The translations under genes were made by a program, and so were the position numbers. A DNA stretch of 64,000 nucleotides. Origin: Dactylonectria macrodidyma (Eukaryota; Ascomycota; Sordariomycetes; Hypocreales; Nectriaceae). Below the pieces are notes generated by a model, which searched no databases, had not been told where the DNA came from, and saw only the letters and a program-made list of their open reading frames with translations. Position 1 is the first letter of the stretch; each line of letters starts with the position of its first letter. Location: NCBI GenBank assembly GCA_020744425.1, contig JAGMUV010000018.1:248001-312000 (forward strand), in the 5' to 3' direction. Positions 11,111 through 24,735 of this stretch are shown one piece after another.

Positions 11111-12830
11111 ATGGCCCAACCCGACACCGACGCCGCTAACACCGGCGTCCCTAATACGGCCGGCAAAATGCAGTCTAAGCAAGACTCGATCGCCAACGAG
11201 GTCAACCCCACGATTTCCGTCGCCGGATCAATCAACGGAAAAGACTCGGCCACTAGTTCACCCCCCAAAGAGTCTACATTGTCCGGATTTTTTCATTGGC
11301 ATGAGCCTGGCACGTCTCGCGAGGAGAAGAAGCTCATCTTTAAGCTCGACTGGTTTCTTCTGAGCTTCTCATGCCTCACCTTCTTTATCAAGCAGGTAAG
11401 GCATCTCTTGTGTTGCGCTACCCATTGTTTTGCTCAGTATTTGTAAAGCTAGATCAAAACAACATCTCTAATGCGTACGTATCGGGCATGGCTGAAGAGC
11501 TGGGCTTTGGAGCGGGCAATGAGCTTTCATGGATGAACACCTACTTCAGCATTGGTGAGTACTCGAGAAACCCTCGGCTATCGAACGGCTCGCTCATTGC
11601 TTTCAGGCACCATCATTGGCGGCACATTTTCGAACTTGATTCTGACTATTGTCCGCCCTCGGTACTGGCTCACTGGCTGCCTCTTTACATGGTCACTGTT
11701 TGTCCTGTTCCTCTACAAATGCAACCACGCCTATCAGTTCTACATTCTCCGGTTTTTCATCGGCCTCTTCGAGTCAGCGGCCTGGCCAGGAGTCATGTAC
11801 TGCCTGGGTTGCTGGTATCGTAAGAGTGAGCTGGCCCGCCGCAGTGGTTTGTTTGTCGTGAGCGGCGTTCTTGGACAGATGTTCAGCGGCTATTTGCAAT
11901 CGGCGCTATTTTCCGGCATGCATGGTAAGGGTGGCATGTCAGCATGGCGCTGGCTCTTCATTTTCGACTTCATACTCGGCATCCCCGTTGCCATCTACGG
12001 TGTTGTAAGTGCTCTCGTCCTCTCCGCTAATGGGGATGGAGATCTGGCCGCTGACATCTCAGTTTTGCTTTCCTGATACTCCACACACAACCCAAGCCTT
12101 TTGGTTGTCTGAGTGGGAGAAACAGCGGTCCCGGGAACGCATCGAAGAGGAAGGCCGCAAGCCTGTTGGCAAGATGGACTGGTCCGTCATCCGGCGCGTC
12201 TTTGGATCGTGGCAAGTGTACGCCTTTACGGCAGGATACTCATTCTGGACCCTCACGTGCGGTTCCTACGCGATGCAGTACTTCACTCTATACCTGAAGT
12301 CGACGGGTTGGTATACGATCCCCGAGATCAACAACATTCCCACGTGTATCGGCGCCATCAACTTCCTGTTCATGATCTCGACCGGGTACATGGCCGACAA
12401 GATCGGGAACCGCGGCCCCGTTTGCTTCGCGGTCGGTTCCTTGCTCACATTTTGCTACGCTGTGCTCACCGTCTGGAGCGTGCCCCACGATTTGCGAATG
12501 GCGGCCTTCATCCTCCTCGGCTGCTACGGCTGCTACACGCCACTCCTGGCGGGCTGGGCTAACGAAGCCTGCGGGGGCGATCAACAAAAGCGAGCATTCA
12601 TCCTGGGCTTCATGGTGTCAGTCGGCCAGGCTGTCGTCATTCCCTTCCAGCAATTGCAACTGCCCAGTGGACAGGCTCCCGAGTTCAAAGAGACTCATGG
12701 CTGGCCTAGCGCCCTGGCCTGGGTCGTTGCCTTGACGCTTTGGACTGGTATTGGGATCCCGTTCCTGCAGAAATGGAGGGAGGGCAAAACTAAAGTCGTA
12801 TCTTCCCACGAGGTGTTCGATGAGGAGTAG
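11111..12830 (+). CDS. MFS permease, anion:cation symporter family (Dal5/Liz1/Fen2-like)
   Basis: Four exons, 11111-11395, 11449-11554, 11607-12004 and 12063-12830, with introns of 53, 52 and 58 bp, give 518 residues and about 12 membrane spans. A long Ser/Thr-rich cytosolic N-terminus precedes LDWFLLSFSCLTFFIKQ. Splicing restores the family signature LDQNNISNAYVSGM. GLFESAAWPGVMYCLGCWYR and FPDTPHTTQAFWLSE are typical of the ACS branch that imports allantoate, nicotinate, pantothenate or related organic anions by proton symport. The substrate cannot be read from sequence. It follows the oxoprolinase/S33 pair, suggesting import of their substrate. Donors GTAAGG, GTGAGT and GTAAGT are near consensus. 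138 bases past the stop is a perfect 8-bp hairpin (12968-12986), after which the sequence becomes AT-rich. Confidence 0.87.
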
Positions 12831-12967
12831 GAAGTGGCAATTGGAGAAGGGCGTGGAGTTACAACAGTGAGATCCTAGATATCTTGATGAATACGTTCTA
12901 AAACCTAAGTTATGAGAAGTATAAATCATGATTCACATTCATCTAGCTAATCTATTTTACTTTATTT

Positions 12968-12986
12968 ACCTTTCGGTACGAAAGGT
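12968..12986 (+). terminator. 8-bp hairpin downstream of the permease gene
   Basis: ACCTTTCG, a GTA loop and CGAAAGGT form a perfect stem 138 bases after the permease stop, at the edge of the AT-rich block. It could sit in the 3' UTR or mark a repeat edge; termination activity is not established. Confidence 0.3.
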
Positions 12987-15900
12987 CTTCTTAAGCTCTG
13001 GGATTCCACCCCTAAAATTTTGGCCCCCCCCCCTTGCAAAATTACCCGATTAAGTGATTACCCGATTAGTGACCGTAACTGCACCTCCTGTTGGTCTGGA
13101 TTAACCCTATCTGAATGCCCTTAGAGGTGCTAATCTTCTCTTCCTCATTTGGCAATCTGTATATGTGAATTCTTATTCGCTTTCTGAGATTAAGTGTAAA
13201 GGAGTCTTCTTTTAAGGGTTTCTTATTAAGAGATACGTAAAATGTATGTAAAATGCATATAGGAACTCAGTTTATAATAACTAGTATTATTACTCTTATT
13301 TTAATATTTTATAAGATTTTCTCTTACGCTTAAGTTAACTAAGTATAATATATTAAATTGATTTAGATCTAGTATTATATAAATAGATATAATAATAATG
13401 ATAATTAGGCCTTATTTACTATCCTTTTGTATAATTATTTTAGCTTAGCTTTACTATTAAATATTTTTTATAGTATTTTATTCTTAATTATATTTTATAC
13501 TTAAGCCTTTAATAGTAATATAATACTATTAAGTGATATATATTATAATAGCTATATATATAGGCTATATGGATTATACTTTCCTGCCTTAAGTTATTTA
13601 GTTATAGTATTTAGCTTTGTTTTAGTTCTTTATAGCTCTAGTGTAATCTTAAGTAGGGTTTTGCTTTGGATTTTGTAATTAGTGTATGCGAATGCTATAG
13701 TATAGGGAAGTCCTTGGTAGCTTACTTCGTGCTTTTGCTAAGGCCTCTTCTTAGCCCTTTTCTTCTTTTTAATAGGTATTTAAGCACTTATTAGAGTAAG
13801 TAGGACTATGCTTAGTAGTATATTATTAAACTTGAACTTCTTAGTTAATTTAGATAATAGGATAATGCTAGTAAGTAGTCTAAAGTAGAAGATAATATTT
13901 AAAGTGAGTTAATACTCTAGGAATCTCTTAGCGTTTAGTATAACTTTTAGTACTTTATACTTAGCCCTATTAATAAGCTTAAGGCTTAGGTTTATATTCT
14001 TTATTATTATTACTAATATACTAAGTATAAATATAAATATAGCTAGTATATAGATCTTATTATTATCTTTAATACTGGCTATAAGTGTGGCTTCTTCTTT
14101 TATTATTAGTAATATACTGGGCTTACTCTAATAGTATTAGAGTAAAAATATCCAGACTGGCTTTTAGTAATGCCTTTAGAAGGCTAAGACTGCATTTATA
14201 TTTAAGCACTATTTAGTATTATTAAGGGGTGTAATTACTATAATGCTCTTACTTTATAGTATGGCTTAGCCTTCTTAAAAGCACTAGCTATTAAGAAGCT
14301 TTATATTAGACTTATCTTACTATTCCTATTAGATCTAAGATAGTAGTTACTATAGCTCCGGGTCCCTTACTATATGTATCTGTTCGGTAAGTATAATTAT
14401 AGTAGTAAATCGAGCCTAAAGTGCATATGCCTTTATTTTATCTATAATCCTAAGGGCAGACTATAGTATTAATAGTGATTTGTTTTATATTAGGCAGAAT
14501 TAGTAGAAATCTCCTAATAGTAGAACTACTAGGATGCTATTAAAATCTTAGTTTGATCTTTAGGAGGTATAAAGTTGCTTATTAATATTAGAGAGTGTCT
14601 AGATGCTTAATATGCTTACTTTATTAATAATGAGCAGTCACTTTTCTTTTTATCTTCTTTAGGTATTACTATTTATATAGGTTACTATGCTATTATTATT
14701 AGAATTACTAATAGATGCATTAGGTTATATCCTATAGGTAGAGTGAATAGTTATGCTATTAATTCGTATTACTATAGCCTCTGATGTTACTATTATAAGC
14801 AGTCTGTATAATATATCTTTATTAGTAAATAATTCTACTAATGCCTTAATGACCCTAGACTTCTTAGTACTGCCCTCCTTACTTAGGAACTCATATAGTT
14901 ATATATTATTATTATTCTTAATATTACTATTACTAAAATTATTACTATTATCTTTATTTAGGATAGTATTAAGATAGTAATATACTAAAAGGAAGGCAAT
15001 TTCTTACTATTCGTTTAAAGTAAACCTCCTTGCAATCTCCTAACCAGTATAGAGAAATATTACTAATAGTCTAAAGGCAATCTTAGTACTGGGTCTTAGG
15101 GTATTTTAAGTATCTGTTTCTAATATTTTTATAATATCTTCTCTTACTTTTACGAAAGTATGGTTTAGTAATGCTTTTATGCTAGTAATTGTGATTTATA
15201 TAATCTGAGCTCTATTAGTACTTTAGATTCTTTTTATAATTTCTTTATTAGCTTGATTCTGTTTGCTTTTAATCCTTCTAAGCTAATATTATATTAAGAG
15301 CTTACTCTTAGTTATTATGGTTAGCTAGTACTGCTTTAGATTCTTTATAGAAGTGATAGTCTTGATATTATTTATAAAGTTAGTAATATCTGCTTAGGCT
15401 TTATAGAGCTGATCTAGTATTTATAAAAGATGCTCTGAACTAGTGGTTATCTAATTGGGAGCTATAGTACTTTATACTGTCTTAATTAATTAGCTAAGCT
15501 AGCTAACTTGGTTTAGGTAATATGCTTTTACTAGGCCTATAGGATTTTAAAGATTATACTCTATAGTATTAATATTATTTAAAATGGCGTTATCCTTTAT
15601 AGCTGCTTACTGCTTTATATCTTGCTATATATCTTCTATTAATCGCTTTAAGAGCTGGATATTACTTGCGATAGTCTGGAGTCTTTTAGGCAGTTACTAT
15701 CTTTAGTGCTTTTAGATTTTATTAATATTATTAGATATTACTATAGTAAACTTCTCTTATAGTATGAAGAGTGTAAGGTATTAGACTATAGCTCTAGTAC
15801 TAATATTAGTATATACTCTTCGTTTATTTATACTATTATATAGCTTATGCTTACTTATAGTATTTATTTGCGTTTAAATTAATATTAAAGTCTATATTGA

Positions 15901-17842
15901 GAAAGCTATTAATGCATAGTATTATATACTTCCTTAGGGGTCTTAGAACCTATACTCAGTCCCTTCTTAGCTTTTAGTTCCTTTTAAATTCTATCTTTAC
16001 TAACTCTTTAAAAGATGAATCTATTCTCTTTTATAATTTAATAAGTAATATATAGTTATAGAAGCATACTATTTACAGTACCTCTTTATAGTAATAATAG
16101 GCTTTAATATATAGTAATTTCTTACTATTATTACTTACTAAGACCCTCTTTATGCTAGCTTCTATATTATTACTATTATTATTATTACTTATATTTTTAA
16201 TAGGTTAATTATTATTATTGCTTAGAGTGTTACTATATTACTAGAGATATTACTAGTATTAGAGTATTGCTTAATATATTATTAATATATTTATATATGA
16301 CTATTATTTAGTATTTAAGAACTTACTTAAGTAATTTAGAAAGTGTATAATTACCTCTACTTATAATAATAGCTGCTTAGTAAATATTCGGTTTGTAATT
16401 CTTATTAGATACTAGTGGTTTATATTTACCTTAGCTTTGTAGTTTGTAGTTATTATACTTAGCCTGATGGCGCTGGTTATGCTAATACTTAGAAAGAGCT
16501 CTATTACTATAGCCACTCTCTTTTAGATTAGATCTTAGATCTTTATAGCATAATTTATTAAGTAGTATATTAAAGCTATTATCTTACTTTAAGTTCTAAT
16601 AAAGGAGATGTTATAATTATACTATAACTTAACTACTATTAACTTATTCTATTGGTTGATTATAGGATATAAGCGTTAGAGCTAAAGTATGCTATTTGCG
16701 CTAAATTCGCTTTTTATAAAGAGCTTCTAGAGTGTATAGAATCAATATATAGGCTTCTTATCCCCCTCCTTATTATAAGAGTATTTAATATAAGTTATAG
16801 TATAGATATATATCTAGACCCTGCTTATATAAAAGTAGGCTTTATTTTTAAACTATTTAGAGAAGTACGCTATATTAGTTATTAAGTAGGATATATTATT
16901 ATAAATTACCTTAGTCTCGCTCTTCTTACTAAAGGCAGTAGATTCATTTAGATTTTAGATAATAGTTTAGCTTCTGACCTACGTTAGCCTTTAGTTATAT
17001 AAATATATGGATGTATATACCTTAGTAAAGATAGAATTAATATATTTTAGGATTCCTTTCTGTTTTATTATTGCACTCTTATTATCCTTTCTGTTTCTAT
17101 AAGTATTAATAAAGTTTCTAAGTTCTAAGTTCCCCTCAAGCTATAGTAAACTATAGATATAAAGAGTACTGCGTTTATTAGTCTTAATAGTAGTAAAATA
17201 CTATCCGATTTAATTAAATACAGATTCCTCCTTAACCTTAACGTAATACTTAAAGAATATCTTTACTTTATAGTAAAAGAAGATAGTAGAGCTTATAGGG
17301 TTAGTTATTACTAGCTTTACTTTCTTATACTTATTCTAAAGGGCCTGAAGTAGGATTGCTTTTACGCTAGTCTTATCCTCCTTTTAGTATACTATTAGAT
17401 ATAGTTTTACTAAGTTTATAATATTATTAGGGTTTAGTATAAACTAAATCGTTAGTATACTATATTTAATAATAAGTGCTTTGATCTTTTTATATATAGC
17501 TAGCTGCGATTCTTATAATAAGGCCTGTTTATAGCTAAAGTATGAGATGTATTGTAGGAGCTTTTTGATATCTTTATTTTAAGTGCTTTTACTAGCTTTT
17601 AACTCTTTTTATACTTTTACTAGTCTTTCTAGTATTAATAACTAAATGATCCTCTTAACCTTTAGAAAATCGTTTTATTATATACTTACTATACTTATTC
17701 TTCTATTCTTAAACTGAATTTCTATATTAAATAGTAAAAATGAAAATGCTAAATGATTAGTAAAGTGATTATTATATTATTAGAGTACTTTCTATATCTA
17801 TATGTGAAGTTTAAGGTTATATATTAGTGGAATTATACTCTT

Positions 17843-17890
17843 TTTACTCTCTTTACTCTCTTTACTCTCTTTACTCTCTTTACTCTCTTT
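17843..17890. repeat. 9-bp microsatellite, five exact copies
   Basis: The unit tttactctc repeats five times without error, followed by ttt. Exact copies inside heavily mutated DNA point to recent slippage rather than an old duplication. Confidence 0.9.
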
Positions 17891-19778
17891 AATACTGTCT
17901 TTATTATGGATATGGCCTGTGAGCTAGATACTGTTTTTCTATAGCTCTAATTCTATCTCTTCTTTATACTATAGCTTATTAAAACTGAATAGGAATAGTA
18001 TTAGAAATGCTTTTATAAAATGCTAGAGATTATTAGTATTTATAAACTTATTGTCTCTTAAAATGTGAATATATAGTTAAAAGTGTGAATCTTATGTACT
18101 CTTAGTTAGTTAGTTAGGTGGCTATGCTTATGTATTTATATATTTACTTCTAATTATATTAATAGTAAATTGCAATTTATTAGTATTAGTTACTTATAGT
18201 ATTATATTTAATAAAAATATACTGGATATAAGGATCTTATTAAGAAAGCTTTCTATCTCCTTATATTTAAGCTTTTCTTTATTATGCTTATTATAGAACT
18301 GCTAATCCTTATTATAACTTATATTATTTTTATTATACGCTTAGCCTAGCCTGTTTATAATCTCTTTAAGTGACTAGAGACTAGTATTATCTATCTTACG
18401 CTTTTCTAGGGGTATAATATGTACTATTCGTATTTCTTCTTATACTAATGGTTTATTTTTCTCTATCTTATTATAGATCTCGCTTAGAACCTTATGTACT
18501 AGCTCTCCTTAGCTATTTAATTCGGCTTTATTAATTTCGATATGCTAATAGTAAGGGTTAAATTCTTTTAGCTAAAGTAATGCCCGTTCTATAGCTTCTT
18601 ACTAGACTGAGAGTAACTTAGATAGATCGCTAGGGGCTGGTCTTTGTGGCCTATGCTAGGATATATGGATATCCTCTAAAGATTATAGAAGTAGATATAG
18701 TAGTACTATAGTAACTAAGTCTTAAATACTATTTAAAAATATAGTTATATAACTCTTTATATAGTATATATATATTATACTCTACTTAGTGCTTTTTATA
18801 ACTTTAATTCTTATAATAAAGCCAAAATGGGTATTAAATGTAATTAACTTCTTTTTAATTAATATTAAGTCTTTAAGAGTATTTAGATATATGTGCTTAT
18901 AACTAAGTTCTTAATATAAGTTCTTGCTTTATACTATATTATATTTGTGGATCTTTATTGTATAGTTTTTATAGCTTAGTATAGCCTTACTAATAGAGAA
19001 GCAATCTGGATATAAATATATATAGTAGCTATTTATTATAGCGCTATTTATCTATTTATTCTAGCTTAGCTCTTTTATCTTTATTATACTGATCTTTTAA
19101 TAGTATATTATGTATATATATATAAGTAAGGTGTTAATATTATAAAATGCTTAATAAAAATCCATTATTATAAATATATTCCTCTTAGGGGGGACTGGCT
19201 TATATTAATTTTTTATATAGGATATTCTTTCTTTTTTTGTAAATTCATCTTTTAGATGCTTAATGGCCTTCTTTAATGCCTGGGTTTGCTCTTTAAGGTT
19301 ACTATTCTTAATCTGTATTTAATTTTGCCTTTTGTTTTATTTTTGTTTATATTAATTAGCTTTGTGTTTTATACTAAGTTCCTATTGGCTATTTTGAAAT
19401 CTTAGTCTTACTATATATTTATATTAATCTACTTTATCCTCTAGGTAAGATCTATTTATATTAATTATCTTTACTACTTTTATAAGTATTAGTAATATTT
19501 CTAAGTATAATTCTTATTAATTATTTTATTCTTATTTCTATTAATTAATTCTATGCTTTAGATTATTATATTAATCTATATTTAAAAAGCTTAAAGAGCT
19601 TATCTATTGCTATATGCTTAGTGTATTATGCGGGTAATATTAGCTTATATTAGTTATTTTTATAGTTTGTACAGGGTTTAGTACTATGAGCGGTTGTGTT
19701 AGTATAGGTTGTAGTTACTGTATTAGAGCATTAGAGAGTATTTAGAAACTGGCTAGAGGGGTTCTAATAGTAACTAGT

Positions 19779-20120
19779 GGTTTTTGCTATTAGGTTTATT
19801 TCCTTTACTACTAGTTTCTTTCTTAGGCATCTTTCCTTTTTAATATATAAGAAGTTTGCAGTTTGCTTCTTAATTTTGGATATGCTTATAGTAATATCGT
19901 ACTCTTTAGTGGCGGTTAACTTATCTAGCTTTTATATCCCTATATTTAAGTATTAGTAGTATTGACTTAGTATATACTTAGCTGATGTTTTTATATCTGA
20001 TTTTCTTTTTGAATATCTCTCTGTCTTAGTGTATAAGAACTTCGTAGTCTGCTTCTTTTTCTTAGAGGTACTTATATTAGTATTATGCTCTTTAGTAGTG
20101 GTCGGCTTATCTAGTTTCTT
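19779..20120 (-). pseudogene. Lys/Thr-rich coding relic with an internal 62-codon repeat, probably a mobile-element ORF
   Basis: Reading the minus strand from 20120 gives 114 codons in one frame with only two stops, unusually open for this block. Two copies of a segment are visible, beginning KLDKPTTTKE and KLDKLTATKE, 62 codons apart; each ends in a KKKQT/IKKQT..FLY motif. The composition suits a disordered N-terminal region of a retroelement or transposon protein, but I recognise no family. Both stops are explicable by RIP. Confidence 0.4.
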
Positions 20121-20864
20121 ACTACTTATATTTGCGTATTAGTATTATTAATTTAATTTATATTTGATTAGTATTATTAGTAATTACTTGCTTTATTTAA
20201 TTAGTTTACTAATTATAGTCTCTTTAGTACTATATTTATAAGTATGGGTTTTAGAATATTACTAAGTATATTTAATTAGATAGTAAGGAGCGATCTTCTT
20301 AATATTAGGCTTATAACTTGGATACTTAGAATATGACTGAGTGTACTTAGTTAAATAGTAGAATGTGATTCTCTTAGTATTATATTTCTATTTGAGTTTC
20401 TTATATTAAAGATATTATTATATATCTTTAGCTTAAGACTACTAAGTGTATTACTAGGCGTTTGACTATATAATCTTTTAAGTAGAGTAAATAATAATGA
20501 ATCTATTATAAGATAGTATATATAGTGTATTCTTAGAATATATATTCTTAGTGTATGTAATTATATATATTAAGCTAAATAATATTATAAATATGAATAA
20601 TAAAGGCTGATGCTATTTATAATGCTATTTTATAATTAGTATATTTTAGGGCAGAGTTTAATTCTTTTATACTAACCTATCTTACTCTACTCTTAATCCT
20701 ATTTTATCTTAATACTCTTACATTATCTTTTATCTTTATTATACTTATTAAATTATATAGTAATATCATTTATTATTATTATCTTAATCTACTTTTTAAT
20801 AAATAATAGGTCTATCTTACTATAGTCTTCTTTACTCTTCTAATTTTATCCTAATATTAACTTA

Positions 20865-21510
20865 ATTATTTATTCTATTATCTACTTAGAGTATTATTAT
20901 GCTAGTATACTAATAGAGGATTATATTCTTCTACCTTCTTACTTTTATAATAATTAACTTCAGTTTTAATTATTCATTCTATTATCTATTTAGAGCATTA
21001 TTATACTAGTATATTAATAGAGGATTATATTCTTCTACTCTCTTACTTTCGTAATAATTAACTTCAGGCTTGATTATTTATCTTATTATCTACTTAGAGT
21101 ATTATTATATTAGTATACTAATAGAATATTATACTCTTCTACTCTCTGGTTTTTATTATAGGTAGTAATATTAGAGCTAATTATTTAATATATTATTACT
21201 TCTAAATATTATTAAATTAATAAACTAATAGAGTAGTATACTCTTTTACCTTTTTATTTTTATAATACTTAATATTAGGCTTGATTATTTATCTTATTAT
21301 TTAGTTAGAGCATTATTATATTAGTATATTAATAGAGTATTATATTCCTATACTTTCTTATTCTTTTAATATTAATAATATTAGGCTTAATTATTTATTC
21401 TATTATCTAGTTAGAATGCTATTATATTAGTATATTAATATAGTATTATACTCTCTTACTTTCTTATTTATATAGTTATTATAGTATTAATATACTAATA
21501 GATTAAAATA
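20865..21510. repeat. Six-copy ~104-bp tandem repeat
   Basis: The anchor tattatctacttag or a close variant recurs at about 20876, 20980, 21084, 21191, 21295 and 21401, spacings 104, 104, 107, 104 and 106 bp. Each unit continues with agtattattat..agtatactaatagag, then a ctcttctactctcttact-like pyrimidine stretch and a taataattaacttcagg-like tail. Copies differ mainly by C/T and G/A, with small indels in the fourth. A partial seventh copy may follow to about 21530. Confidence 0.85.
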
Positions 21511-24250
21511 TCCCTTTACTCTCTTTTATTATAATAGTAATATTAATAGGTATTTATATAATTAATATAATATATATTATATTATTTTATTTACTTATTA
21601 AATACTGCTTAGCTTTTATACTTTTTTTTTTCTTTTTTTTTTATGTATTAATTTCTTAATTAATTCTTTATAATTATAGAAGAAGTAATTCTATTTAATA
21701 GCTATATTAATTGATTAATTCTATTATATAAGTATTTACTTAATAAGTATTAAGGTTCTTACTTTAAGATGCTTTATAATAATTAGTGATATATGCTAAC
21801 GTTTTAGCTAATCCTTTATACTTATAGAAAAAGTAAATCTATTTACTATCTATCTTAATTAATTAATTTAATTATATAAGTATTTATATTAGTAAGGATA
21901 GTAGTTCTTAGCTAAAAATATTAGATAGAGATTAGTAATACTATATCCTTTTTACATAATAAAATATAGTATCTTTACTAAGTAGTATTAATCTTTATAT
22001 TATATATATTATATTATTTAATTAATTATAAATATTAAGTGTATTTCTTATTTATTTTATATATTTAAATGCTAATCTTATAGGCTTATTTTATAATTTC
22101 TCTCTTTCTCTTTCTCTCTTTCTTTTATAAAGTAGTAATCTTAATTGCTCTTCCTTTTTTTTTTTTTTGAAATATTTACTAGTTTAATATATTATGTCTT
22201 TATTAGCTTATACTTTAAATTATACTTTAATTTCTACTCTTAGTAGTTATCTCCTTCTGTGTATATTTTATAATTCTTAGAAAAACCTTAGTAGTAATAT
22301 AATTATATCCTTTTTTAATTAACTGGATATTCTAATACGGTTTCTTATATTAAATAAATAACTTATAAAGAGCCTTAATATTAAAGCTCTTAATAGGGTT
22401 TTTCTTCTACTCCTTCCTTATATAATACTACTTAAATATTCTATACTATGTTTTAAAAGGTATTAATCCCCTAATCTACTACTGATTTACTTTAGTCTTA
22501 ACTTCTCTATTTATAATTAGTAGATTATTGAATTAGAGTAGGAGAATTAGTAGTTTTATTTTATTAGAAAAGTATACCCTTATGTACTAGAGTAAGTACT
22601 ATAAGAGCCTGATGTTTTTAGTAATGAAGATAGTAATATTAAAGTGTATAAGGTTTTAGTTATTCTTATATATGACTTTAAATACTAAGTATAAATAGAC
22701 TTATTAATTTCTCTTAGGTTAAGTTCTATTATTATGCTTATTATTAATATAACTATTAGTATTAACTTATGAACCTTTTATAATAGTAAGGGCTTTTTAC
22801 TTATTTAATTAGTTATTTCTTTAATTAAGTAGGTTTTTAGGATAGGTTAAACCTATTTAATTAAGGACTCTGTTCTATTATTAGATAATGTATAGCTAAG
22901 ATGCTATGCATTTATTTAGTACTATACTTATATTATACTGGGTTAGCTATTAAAGAGCCTTTTTAAAGGCTTTTACTCTTTTTAAGTTTTTATTCTCTTT
23001 TTTATTTATGCTTTACTATTCTCTTTCTTCTATAAGAAGATAGTAAATAGGAAAGATATATAATTTATTCTAAGTATTCCCTTTAATTATATTAGTAAGA
23101 TTATTAGCCTACTTAACTATAGTCTTATAGTAGCTACTCTTATAGTTAATAAGAAGGACTATGTTTTTATTATTATTTCTAACTCTTAGATATTTTTAAA
23201 TAAGAGTATGCTATTTATACTTACTATTAATATAGTCTTCCTTTTTAAAACTGAACTTAGCCTATTTTAAGCTAGTGGCTTTATAGTAATAAGGTCTATA
23301 TTTAAGTCTTTCTTAAAGAAATCTTTATAAGTATAATAGTTATAGTTATAATTATTATAATTACTAAAGGGAGGTCTATTTTAATAGCCTGCTACTCTAT
23401 CTTAGAATAAAAGGCCTATAATTTCTACATTTTAGTTATTTCTATTAAATTTAAACAGTCCTGCCCTTAAGAGACTTAGGAGGTCTAATGTGCTTACTAT
23501 AATATCTTTAGTCATTATAGGGTCATTAGTCTTTCCTTTAATATCCGTAGACTCTGATAAAAATAATAATTATAAAGAAAGTAAAGCGAAAGAAAACAAA
23601 GACTCTTAATTACTTAATATATTTATTATACTCTGATCCTCTATTCATTTTAATATAAGGTTATTAACTACTAAACTAAGTAGTAGGAATAAGAGATATT
23701 TAATAAAGAGACTTTAAGTAGTATAGTATAATAATAGTATATAGTATTCTAAGCTATTATATTAGATTTAGAAAACTTATAGATTAATATATAGGGGAAA
23801 TAAGTATATAGTTTTAATACTAATATAAGTAATAAAAGTCTAATAGTATTAATATTAGGATATCTTAGTATAGCTGCTTTTTATACTTAAATTAATAATT
23901 TTCCCTCTTTAGTATTATAACTAATTAATCTCTACTTATTTTAATCTTCTAATCCCTATCTTAATTATAACTCTTACTCTATTAGTTATATCTCTTAGTT
24001 CTATATTAAGCTCTTTAAATTATATTACTTAAAATAGCATTAGCTCTTTAAAGCTTACTATATAGTCTTATTAGCTATATAAAAAATATATATATACGCT
24101 CTATTAGCTAAGTCTCTTTATTTACCTACCCAGAGCTAACTATTTAAAACCGCGCCCTCTTCTTAATACGTACAGTAACCCATAAGTTAAACAGGCTCTT
24201 ATTATAAGCTTCGTACTAAAAGGCTACTTAGCGCAAGGGAGCCGCCAGCT

Positions 24251-24735
24251 TGCTAACCACGCCCAGCTTCTAACTTCCAACGTCCCCCGGCGGACGTGCG
24301 CCTTCCCCTGTTTACCCCTATACCTGCGCGATCAATTGTAGCAGTGCTGCATCCTGATTGTGGTCCTTGGCGACTTCACTGGTGGAGTTTCTCATCTGTC
24401 ATAATGATTGGTTCGTTCGCGAAATATCTAACGTGATTGGTCAACCGGGGTCTGATGATGGGAAGCTGGACAATTCTAACGAGCCGAAGTCGCCCGTGAT
24501 CCAATGAAACCGTAGAGGACGCGAGTAATACGGCATCAGTCAGTTGAACCGGCCGAACTGTTCTTAAATCCGAAAAGACATCCGGCTATGCGGCGAGATA
24601 TCTGAGCATAAATAAACACCAGATTCCCTCTTCTTCATTGTAGTCAAACCAGTATCCTACAAAACTGCAAGAGTTCAACTCCCTAGTAAAACCCCATCCT
24701 TTCAACCATTCTATTACAAACCTCCCCTGGCCAAA
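24251..24735 (+). promoter_or_regulatory. Promoter region of the first SDR gene
   Basis: 485 bases between the AT block and the SDR start. Direct copies of tgattggt (about 24408 and 24435) contain an inverted CCAAT pentamer, and an upright CCAAT is at about 24501. A TATA-like cataaataaa lies near 24608. These are plausible basal elements only; the short reverse ORF here is a chance reading. Confidence 0.4.

Larger units (their letters stand above)
12950..24250. repeat. RIP-degraded AT-rich repeat block
   Basis: About 11.3 kb almost entirely A/T with no credible gene. Remaining C is followed mostly by T or C, and CpA and CpG are rare, as expected when RIP converts CpA (and CpG) to TpA on both strands. 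All frames are riddled with TAA/TAG. The left edge has a C10 run (13024-13033) and a nearby direct repeat of gattacccgatta. The right edge returns to normal composition around 24150-24300. Stretches read best on the minus strand (for example a Lys/Thr-rich relic near 19.8-20.1 kb), so at least one element is inverted, but I could not assign a transposon family. The ORF at 14753-14977 is Leu/Ile-rich by composition and not a gene. Confidence 0.85.

Noticed and set aside
14753..14977. Leu/Ile-rich 74-codon ORF in the first AT block as a membrane peptide
   Set aside because: AT-rich DNA naturally encodes Leu/Ile/Ser; no start context or homology, and it sits in RIP-mutated repeats.
20860..21540. 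CRISPR-like array
   Set aside because: The repeats are directly adjacent ~104-bp tandem units without unique spacers, in a eukaryotic genome.
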